NCBI GenBank assembly: GCA_963693315.1
Contig: OY856186.1
Span: forward strand, 306,493,061-306,557,060
Reading direction: 5' to 3'
DNA length: 64,000 bases
Origin: Diogma glabrata
Lineage: Eukaryota > Arthropoda > Insecta > Diptera > Cylindrotomidae
Shown: piece after piece, positions 55,321 to 64,000 of the stretch
Layout of the letters: each line of letters opens with the position of its first letter
Position numbering within the stretch: position 1 is the first letter of the stretch
The notes under the pieces: generated by a model
The model's database searches: none
What the model was told of the DNA's origin: nothing
What the model saw: only the letters and a program-made list of their open reading frames with translations
Translations under genes and position numbers: made by a program

Positions 55321-58190
55321 TTAACATGAGGAGAAATGAAGCAAGCATTTCCTCTTGAAGTCAGAAGTTGATTCAAGAATTCTAATGCCTGCTTCAAGAT
55401 TATTCCACAATCTAATACTCTCAACAAAGAACGATGATCTAAATTGTGAAGAAAGGCAACTGTTTGGAAGCTTCAGTAACTTATTTCGTTGAAATCTTGG
55501 AAAAATGAGAAGTTCATAAAGATAGTCTGGACATTTATATTTTATTAAATTATGCAAAAATAGACAAGAACGATATTTAAGATAATTTTCAAGAGAACAA
55601 TTTAAAATTTGAAAAGAAAAGGTAGAAATAGAACTAAATCTGTTTCGATTAAATATATATCTTGCGCAGTTATTAAATGTTACATTTAGTAAATCCCAAC
55701 TTTTTCTTGAACAATTATGGAAAATATTTGAGCAATATAGTAATTTGGGTATTATTAAAGCTCTAACAAGTTTCAAACGTAAATTGACAGGTGTGAAACT
55801 AACTGATTGATAAAGCATCCCTAAGCAACTGTTAACTTCACCACAAATTTTAATAACATGATCATCAAAAGTGAGATCATAATTAAGAATTAAACCTAAT
55901 GATTTTGTTTTTTCAACATAATTAATGACATTACCATCAAATAAAATGGGAGGAGGATTATTAATTTTCTTTCTGCTAATAATCATAGCATGTGATTTTA
56001 ATGGGTTAACATAAACATGATTCAAATTTGTCCAATCAGAAATAGAAGAAAGAGAAGCATTCATTTTATCAACACATAAATTAAATTGATCAAACGGAAA
56101 AGAACAATAAATCTGAGAGTCATCCGCATAAAGATGGGTATTGATGTCAACATAATCAGGAAGGTCATTAATAAAAATAGTGAATAATAAAGCAGATAAA
56201 ATGCCACCTTGAGGAGTACCAGAGCTAATCTCAACTTGATGTGATAAAATATTATTAATAGAAACTTGTTGTTTGCGATTAGATAAAAACGATTTAATAA
56301 AGTTACAAGATCTGATTGAGAATTTGAATTTATTTCTTAGTTTCAACAAAAGAGACATATGATCAACAAGATCAAAAGCTTTTTTGAAGTCAAGGAAACA
56401 AATTATTGACACTTTATTCTCTTCAAAGGCAAGGCAAAGATCATGAATAACTTTAAGCATTGCTGAATTAGTACTGAGTCCATTTCTAAACCCAGATTGA
56501 AATTTATAGAGAAGAGAATTATTATCAACATAACTTTAAATTTGGTTTTTCAATACTTTTTCCAAAACTTTTGATAATGATGGTAAAATGCTAATTGGCC
56601 TGAAGTCTTCTAGATTAGTTTTTTTTGGGATAGGTTTTATAATACTACATTTCCAATGCTCAGGGAAATAAGACTGTGTAATACAGTTATTGACAATATA
56701 AGTGATAAATGGGATGATGAAACAACCAAGCATTTTTATGAAAAATATTGGAATCTCATCAACACCACAAGCATTAGTTTTAATAGAACTAAGATAAAAA
56801 TCGACATCGATATCAGTGATAGTAGAGAATTCAAAACAACCAGCTTCATCACAATCATCATCAAAAGTTACCAGATGTGCAGTTTTTTTAGAAAATGAAT
56901 TTGAAAAATAGTTATTGAATTCTTCAGCCGAAAAACTGGTAATAACATTATTAGAATCTTTAGTAACACCATTATTTTTCAAATTATTCCATAATGTCTT
57001 AGAAGGAAGGTCTGGATCAATTTTAGAATTAAACCATTCACGTTGAAGATATTTTCTAAGATTAGTACATTTGTTACGAAGTTTTTTAAACATTATGAGA
57101 TGATTGTTTTTAAGGTGAATGTTCACTTCAGATTTAAACGATGAATAGTAAAAATTTTTACGATTAATCAAATTTATTAGTGAATCGTTCATCCAAGGTG
57201 CAGCAGTGTTTTTCTTGATTTTAATTTTCCTCAAAGGAGCAAAAATATTCATTAATTTTTTTAATTCATCGGTCAAAACTTGAACTTGGTCATCAATATT
57301 AGAAAGACAATAAATTTTATCAAAATCACATTTTGAAGCACAAAATAATAAATTATCTAAATTAATATTTTTGAAATTACGATAAAATTTAAAACTATTA
57401 TTAACAAAAGAAGACATGTTGATTGAATAAGAACCAAATAATAAATCATGTGTCGTAAAGCTACCAATAGAAAGTTGGGAAAAACTTTTAACTAAGCTAC
57501 GATTTTTGACAATTGACAGGTCAATTAAACTTGGATTACATCCGTCAACAAAATTAGTTGGTTCTTCAGAACAGATATTTAAGGAAATTGATGACAAAAA
57601 ATTTATAAAACTAGTTGTTTTTTTTAATTTAGAAAGAAGATTAATATTAAAATCTCCAACAATAATTAAATGAGGATATCTAATTGATAAATCAGAAAAA
57701 ACACGCTTCAAATTATCAGAAATTTTATTATTGGGAGGATTGTAAACGACTCCAAAACACAATTTCTCATTATTATTATTAATGATTTCAATGAATAAAT
57801 ATTCAACAATACTATTTGATCTGCTTTTGCATACAATTTTACCCTTAATACTATTAAGTAAATAAATAGCAACACCCCCACCACGTTTTCCAACACGATC
57901 ATGTCTGAATAAATTAAGTCCATTAATTGCAATTAAACGATCATTAATACTCTCATTAAACCAAGATTCAGAAATAGCAAGTGCATGTAAGTTTAAATTA
58001 TTGATAACAGAACGAATTTCATTTAGATTTGGTTTAAGACTTCCAGGATTAATATGAATAAAATTGAAATTATTATTGTTATTAAAAGCTGATTTTAAAA
58101 TAATATTATTAATGTTAAGAGTATTTGTGGAAAGTTTAAATGAATTAATCTGGGAAATTAAATTTTGATAGCCTCAATAAGAGAGGCAAA
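55321..58190 (-). pseudogene. Jockey/CR1-type non-LTR retrotransposon pol, one in-frame stop
   Basis: The frame is open from about 58190 to 55321 apart from a single TAA at 56536-56538; the stretch upstream of 57762 lacks any Met but reads FIHINPGSLKPNLNEIRSV, LAISESWFNE and RHDRVGKRGGGVAIYL, so it is the endonuclease N-half. VVYNPPN and VGDFNINLL follow. RT motifs are FRPISILPSLSKVLEKVL, then after the stop FQSGFRNGLSTNSAM, FLDFKKAFDLVDH (first Asp), GTPQGGILSALLFTIFINDL and the catalytic HLYADDSQIY. The C-terminal WNNLEAGIR motif near the end is typical of these clades. ORF1 is not found upstream. Only the stop visibly disables this copy. Confidence 0.87.
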
Positions 58191-58603
58191 CATTTAGATA
58201 TCATGAAAAAGGCATAATCAAAGGCACAGAAATAAGTTTAAATCTTTCTCATAAACATATTAAAAACAAATTGTACTGTACACATTTTACTATTATTACT
58301 ATTAATTTAACTAACACAAAATCTTTTTTAAAAAATTTAACCATTTAAAAATAAAAACATTCAGTTTCTTCGTCAAGCCATTGAATTTGTAAAATTACAT
58401 TAAATGTCATCTAATTATCAAATTTAACTAACAGAAAAACAGAAAAAAAAAATTCTTATTATCGATCTTCAACTAACACCATGGTCCGTAAACTATTTGT
58501 CTCGATCATTGAGCTACGTATTTAAAATAGAGTTGTAGTAGCTATGTAGCTAATGTGAATCCTGTTGCGTGTTAATGGAGACTTCTTTTTATATGAAGCA
58601 TTT

Positions 58604-58840
58604 CTAATATTTGTAGTTTTGTATAAATTTTTCTTTTTCCAGTATCTTGACATCGTCCAGGAATATTAAATGGTTTGCCGCCTTCAGATGTAACGAAAGT
58701 GCACTACTGTCAGTCTCCTTATTACCTTTGGAGTCTTTGTTATGCTGATACATTCTTTTTTCCAACAGTTGTGTAGTGCGACCGGTGTAGGTTGCAGGAC
58801 AACTACATGTTGTCTGATATATCACATGCCTCTATTCAGA
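58604..58840 (-). pseudogene. GIY-YIG endonuclease-like fragment
   Basis: The minus strand encodes HVIYQTTCSCPATYTGRTTQ followed by LLEKRMYQHNKDSKG. VIY, then YTG about 10 residues later, then an Arg in LEKRMYQH match the GIY, YIG and catalytic-Arg spacing of the GIY-YIG nuclease fold. A CxC just before YTG is usual for the domain in Penelope-like retroelements. A stop sits just before the motif (SKSE-stop-RH), and no reverse transcriptase is recognisable upstream. It is most likely a Penelope-like 3' remnant, but a different GIY-YIG protein is possible. Confidence 0.55.
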
Positions 58841-59119
58841 TTTGGAAATTTTGTCCTGGAGATCTGAGAACATCAGTTGGTTTAGATTTGTATGTAATGA
58901 AGTGTCTTCATTGGCGAACCAATGAAGCGCATAGCAGGTTGCGTACCTTGGAGATTTATAACGCCGATCGACTAGCTTGCAGTCTTCGTGGATTTGATAA
59001 GAATAATCCTGCTTCTTCAACACAAATACAGAAATGTACGCAAATTACGTGATAAGGCAGAAGTGGAAAGAATACAAGGGAGAAAATGAGACTCTGGCGA
59101 CCCCTTTTGCGAAAGAACC

Positions 59120-59250
59120 GTGATCATCACGTTCAACCCCCACATTCGCGCCCATATGTCCACACTCTCATACTTCATGCACGCTCAAATCCTCCCACAC
59201 ACCCGCACTTACACACAAACACCCATATCCACATACGCACCCAGGTAGCA
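59120..59250. repeat. CA/C-rich low-complexity block
   Basis: The plus strand is dominated by CACA, CCCACA and CATAC words (for example CACACCCGCACTTACACAC). A similar block lies at 62397-62490. Both flank the Helitron remnant, one on each side. Confidence 0.55.
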
Positions 59251-59308
59251 AAGCAAGACAATTAAGTTCAAGGAAATTTGGTAATTATAGTAAGTATAGT
59301 AATAATTA

Positions 59309-59748
59309 CTAGGAAGGCCCGGCGTGCTTCGCTACGCTTATAAATAAAGTTTTTGCGTAGACATTTTGTTGACGTAGAAGCAATGATTTCAAAAAGTGGT
59401 AATGAGAAATGCTAGCATATAATTTTTAATTTTTCTTTTTAAATATATGAATGAAAAATAATCAGAACTCTAGCTGATCAGTTCGGATATATGAAAAATT
59501 AGCGATCAAATAAGTTTTCAAGTAAGCTTATTTTATCTCTAACTTATTTGATCGCTAATTTTTCATATATCCGAACTGATCAGCTAGAGTTCTGATTATT
59601 TTTCATTCATATATTTAAAAAGAAAAATTAAAAATTATATGCTAGCATTTCTCGTTACCACTTTTTGAAATCATTGCTTCTACGTCAACAAAATGTCTAC
59701 GCAAAAACTTTATTTATAAGCGTAGCGAAGCACGCCGGGCCTTCCTAG
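59309..59748. repeat. 440-bp near-perfect palindrome with Helitron-like ends
   Basis: Arms 59309-59514 and 59543-59748 (206 bp each) are inverted copies with one mismatch noticed (TAATGAG versus TAACGAG), separated by a 28-bp loop. Both outer tips read CTAG, preceded on the outgoing strand by GCGTAGCGAAGCACGCCGGG. GCGT..ACGC can form the short hairpin that precedes the CTRR terminus of Helitrons. So two Helitron-type 3' ends face outward. TAA borders both sides, which could be a 3-bp duplication. It interrupts the helicase coding sequence of the Helitron at 59749-61334. Confidence 0.82.
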
Positions 59749-61334
59749 TTAATTTTAAAGCATGAATAGAACACATTGAAATTTCATCTATAATAATGAT
59801 TGATGCATTATTAATATATGTGCCATGTACACTGTTTGGAGTTATATTTGGCATTGAATTCTCTAATAATGGAATTGGTAATTTGAAAACATTATGCAAA
59901 GTTTGCCCCCCAATCAAAAGAGTTGATGCAATACCACTGAAGGCAGTTACAATACACGAAAGATTTAGTGAATTAAATTTATGAATGATTGCCGTTTGAA
60001 CAAAAGTTTTGCCACAACCTGCATGAGCTGTCAAGAAAAAAAGCTAAAGCATTCGGAGGAACATTCAAACCACAGATAAATGCAAATAATTGACGAAACT
60101 GTTTTGGTGATTGAATTTCTGAAGCTTCAAGTAAACATTCACGCTATTCATTATCATTTGTTGCAATACCTCGAGCTTCACATGCTGCAACAAAAGTAGG
60201 GTAGGGTACACCTTCATACATACGTAGATCAAAAAAAGATTTTGGACCACGAACATGCAACAGAAGTAAACGCATATGAAACAATTCTATATCTTTTGGA
60301 GTAACCATATATAATCGAGCAACAACTTTATCAGCCCCACGTTGTCTTCTTTTCCACGATTTACTTTGGTCATACCAAACATAATTAATTCTATATACAA
60401 AAACTCATTAGCTAAATTATCAATGGAATTCAAATGGAAAAATGCTAACAATTTTGTTCTTGATACATTTGCGACTGTGCCAGCCACATTACCATTCCTG
60501 ATATAAACATTTTGTCTATTAGGCAAATGACAATCAAGTCGAATAATTGTATGAGATTGAAAATGCATTGGAAATTCAAATATGCGCCAAGCAGCTTCAG
60601 TCGAACCAACATACCGTCCATTCAAAAAATCTTGAATTTCATTTCCCACAATCGCATCATCATTATTCACTGCATTCTCTCCATTCACTCTCAATTCAAC
60701 ATTGGCAGAATCATACTCTTTATATACATACTTGTAAACATATTTCACACTTTTAACAGTCGTACATATTTCCACGTTAATATGACAATTGAATTTTGCA
60801 AGAAGATAAATATTATACGGAACAACATATCTATTATCAAGAGATGCACCACGTACATCAACACTCATACCATTATCACGTCGACGGTACAAAGGATAAC
60901 CATTCACATATTCTTTAATATTTTCAGAAAAAGGTTTTGGAAAATTATTACTACATTTACCACTCTCATACAAACAGAATTGGGATTTAGAGCACCACAT
61001 GGTTCATGCATCATATGACGTTTCACATATTCATGTAATTTAGGAAAAAGAATGGGATCAGGGATTTCAGTACATACAAATTTATTAATCATTTCATTTC
61101 CATCAATTCTATCTTCATCTGACAAATTTAACAAAATTCATCATTTTTAAAAATAGCAACCACATCAGTTTGAACAGCATCATTAAAACGACGAATATCA
61201 CATTCTCTGTTAACTTTTATAACCATTGACACATCAGCAGTAACATTCTCAGGTCTTTCACAAAATTCATGCATTGATTTAAAAGAACGAACAAAAGGAT
61301 TCACACGATCTAACTCAAAACCTATCTTACGCAT
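59749..61334 (-). pseudogene. Decayed Helitron Rep/helicase
   Basis: Segments in changing phase, in order. 61334-61128: NPFVRSFKSMHEFCERPENV (Helitron N-terminal domain). 61120-60960: DRIDGNEMINKFVCTEIPDP and MMHEPCGALNP. 60975-60330: FPKPFSENIKEYVNGYPLYR, RYVVPYNIYLLAKFNCHINV and the two-tyrosine Rep motif KYVYKYVYK. 60290-60060: RLLLLHVRGPKSFFDLRMYE in another phase. 60034-59753: the helicase start with Walker A AGCGKTFVQ and Walker B IIIIDEISM. Compared with normal Helitrons, the region with the HUH metal-binding histidines is missing near 61128, a stretch before Walker A is missing near 60040, and everything after Walker B is cut off by the palindrome. Rolling-circle replication is impossible. 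Confidence 0.85.
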
Positions 61335-61399
61335 AAGAAAAAATTCGAAATGAAATTTAAAACATAGAAAAACAATATGTACGTTTATTCACATTCAAA

Positions 61400-62390
61400 G
61401 AAATAAATATACTAACAGCTGAGAAAAAATTAAATATAAAAAAGAATAACAAAATAAAGTTTTAAGTTTCGTTTTTGTTGTTCGTTGTTCGATAGCAAAT
61501 ATATTTTTATATGTATGTAAACTTATAATGCATATGTATAGAAAAAGTTTTCCGTATATAATAACTTTTTTATTTATGATCCGATTTGTTTGAATCCGGA
61601 TCCCAATATAGGTTACACTAATATCAGTTAGCTGTGAAAATTTGAATTGAATCCATCTGCGAATAAAAAAGCCTTATGCTCCACAAAGTTTTAATCTAGC
61701 GTATTAATATATAAGATTCTGGGCCAAATAATTTTTATAACTGACATTTGACCATTCTGATTAAATCCACCAAATATGTCGGAGAGAATCTTTCATGGAT
61801 TTATGAATATACGTACAGAATATGACCAATAATACCATTAATTGTAAACTGACAACCAAATCGTAGGTTACGTGAAAACCTCACACGCTATATTTATATG
61901 CAGCACAGTTGCAACTATGACCAGCATAACCAGACTCAATTGCCACTAGGAATTTTAAGATAAACTAATAATTAGTCCCCTGTAATCGTTTAGCAATTAA
62001 ATAATAACCAAAAGGACGATTCGAGTCACACAGTAATAACGTCGTGACTTGCGGTTAAATTGTATTCGGTCCGGATTCTGAGCATATTCACAGTATTGGT
62101 TTAGTTATTTAAATTTAATTGAATAAATGAATGCACATCACCAAATCCGATCATAATCCCAATTGAATAATAGTTGTTGTTCTGATTGATACATAGAAGT
62201 TCTAGGCTAATTCTTTTACTACGGGTTAGCAGTGCTGAGTTATGTCGGTTACAATTGCCAAGGCATGATTGATTTCCTTATCAGCCCGTTACAGGTAACA
62301 TAAAAATTATTAGGAATTGAGCAAAAATTCCAAAAAAAATTAAATCAGTAAAAAGTATGTTATTTATAATCATTTTCAATTTAATTTGTA
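61400..62390. other. A+T-rich stretch, nothing supportable
   Basis: No coding motif or repeat structure that I can defend between the Helitron N-terminus and the CA-rich block. Confidence 0.45.
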
Positions 62391-62396
62391 GTGTCC

Positions 62397-62490
62397 CACA
62401 CATACACCCCCATGCATTCACGCACACGCATCGACAATCACGCCCACATTCATCCATACGTACACTCATTCACGCGCATTCATACCTTTA
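62397..62490. repeat. CA/C-rich low-complexity block, second
   Basis: Words such as CACACATACACCCCCATGCA and CACGCACACGCATCGACA resemble the block at 59120-59250 in composition and rhythm. Confidence 0.55.
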
Positions 62491-62589
62491 ATTTTAAAAA
62501 AGTTAACTAAAGAACACTCACCCCATGGCTATATCCTGATCGGCCTCAATGTTTTATCGTTCAGCACATCATTATCGGTGTATAATTAT

Positions 62590-63160
62590 AAGCATACGTT
62601 GCGCCAAAACCACTAAGGCGATTACTGAGGAGTTGTATATTAATGTAGAAACGTTGCGCCACAAAATAAAGCGATTGTTGACAAATTGTACTGATAAGAC
62701 GTATAAAAAATGTTGCACCACAAATTAAAGCAATTGTTGACGAATTGTACTGATAGGATGTATTAAAAAAATGTTGCACCACAAATTAAAGCGATTGTTG
62801 ACAAATTGTAGTAATAACTTGTATAGATATAAAAATTGTTGCGCCACAAATACCAGGCGATTGTTGATAAATTGTGGTGATAATATTAAAAATGTTGCAC
62901 CACAAATGCTAGATGAACACTGATAAATTGTATTGATAAGTTGCATAAATAATGTACAAATGTTGCGCCACAAACGTTAAGCCGATTACGGTTAAGTTGT
63001 ATGAATAATAAAAAAAATGTTACACCACAAATGTTAGATGGATACTGGTAAATTGTATTGATAAGTTGCATAAATAATGTACAAATGTTGCGCCACAAAC
63101 GTTAAGGCGATTACGGTTAAGTTGTATGTATAATATAAAAATGTTGCACCACTTTCAGCC
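62590..63160. repeat. Minisatellite, about ten units of roughly 60 bp
   Basis: Each unit carries GTTGC(G/A)CCACAAA, seen near 62598, 62651, 62711, 62772, 62839, 62893, 62959, 63018, 63085 and 63143, followed by a CGATT-type segment and AATTGTA..GATAA. The last four units alternate between two types (ATGCTAGATG.. and ACGTTAAGGCGATTACGG), forming a higher-order repeat of about 126 bp. Minus-strand open frames through the array encode repetitive peptides and are a by-product of the periodicity. Confidence 0.88.
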
Positions 63161-64000
63161 AATCATATATTTTCCCTCTATTAGGTTGCCGTAAAAAAAT
63201 ATTTATATCCTTGATGAGTCTCGTTGCCGTGATTCAAAAACAATAAGCACACAAGTAATCCACTAACCAACAGTCATCTAAACCACCGTTTAATAATTAT
63301 GCTTAATTGACTTTTAATTTTAATTGATATTATACCGGATCCACTATAATCAAATAACGAGAAGAGATTTCTCTATATCAAAAAACTAGATTCAGTTCTA
63401 ACATGCTTTTTATTAAGTAGAATTTGGATTTTATTCGGTATATACTTAAATCACTAATTGAATCTTTTCACAAAACAACTGTTATCATATCAAGTGACAT
63501 GAATTACATAATAACAAATATGCTCGTAAACCTAATAGATTTAATTCAACTAGTAATAAATTTTTGGCTTTAATTTTTAAATTTTAACTAAGGACAACAC
63601 ACGGTTTATCTTATCACGAACATATAATATTTTTTCTTTATTATAATCACTGGTTTGTATTACCATTACTTATTAATTTCATTCTAATTAAACTAGCATA
63701 TTTAAAAACAAGGAAAATCTAACATTTTGATTTTTCTTTCACAAAACACTAAACATGTGAACATCTGGTCTTGACACACTGTCAACCACAAACACATTAA
63801 TTCCATGAGAATTAATAGACTAAGAGGCTATAGGAAAATACAGCGCTTTTATACAAACGAATTCAAAGATTTTTTTATTGACATCTCGAATTCATCTTTA
63901 ACAATCGATTTCAATCATGAATCGAGACAGCTCACATAAAAAAATGATTTTTGGGAAATATTGAACTGCAAGGCTCGAATGTATATTTAAAATAGCGGTT
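63161..64000. other. A+T-rich stretch, nothing supportable
   Basis: No coding or repeat structure recognised to the end of the window. Confidence 0.5.

Noticed and set aside
62281..63098. Several minus-strand frames with Cys-rich repeating peptides
   Set aside because: They follow the periodicity of the minisatellite and the CA-rich block; no start context or domain.

Overview
The window looks like transposon-dense nuclear DNA from an arthropod, most likely an insect. The evidence is a very A+T-rich background, spliced eukaryotic genes with GT..AG introns, and a mariner, Ty3/Gypsy, non-LTR, Helitron and hAT repertoire typical of insects. I could recognise no intact ordinary host gene. The only host-like coding sequence is a broken dCMP deaminase fragment (48755-49090). 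A 200-base run of N (10464-10663) is an assembly gap.

Layout. 1-8 kb is gene-poor and holds two small hAT elements with perfect 8-bp target duplications, a nested MITE, hairpins and A+T-rich minisatellites. 8.1-10.5 kb is a minus-strand non-LTR retrotransposon (RTE-like) cut by the gap; a second copy lies on the plus strand at about 52-55 kb. 11.4-14.6 kb is a decayed Gypsy gag-pol without integrase. 14.8-22.5 kb is a large LTR element with 2.1-kb LTRs, a primer-binding site and no recognisable coding capacity. It inserted with a 4-bp duplication into a spliced gene (exons up to 23191), whose reading frame closes up again when the element is removed in silico. 23.3-25.7 kb is a foldback element with arms of nearly 800 bp. 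27.5-29.2 kb carries remnants of a USP-like protein and of a non-LTR ORF1.

The most interesting part is 31-41 kb: a compact two-gene unit on the minus strand. Gene A (40975-38520) is an intact nine-exon gene of 564 codons with a SAM-like domain near its N-terminus. Only 62 bp separate it from gene B (38457 to 31050), which encodes C2H2-like zinc fingers and a large domain with a plausible DDE-type acidic triad. Gene B has one in-frame stop and was split near its C-terminus by a young Ty3/Gypsy element (31152-36115: apparently identical LTRs, one 1406-residue open frame). I infer that A and B are the cargo of a poorly characterised DNA-transposon-like system.

The promoter side of gene A, its first exons and a mariner copy lie in a direct tandem duplication of about 3.86 kb (40364-44225 and 44235-48095), with a short templated filler at the junction. 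Only the second mariner copy is full length.

48.7-64 kb holds the deaminase fragment, a SINE-like sequence combining a tRNA-like A box with 5S rRNA boxes, a BEL-like LTR relic, the second RTE copy, a Jockey/CR1-type element broken by one stop codon, a GIY-YIG fragment, a 440-bp near-perfect palindrome made of Helitron-like ends inside a decayed Helitron, and a minisatellite of about 60-bp units. Stretches not listed are A+T-rich DNA in which I see nothing supportable.
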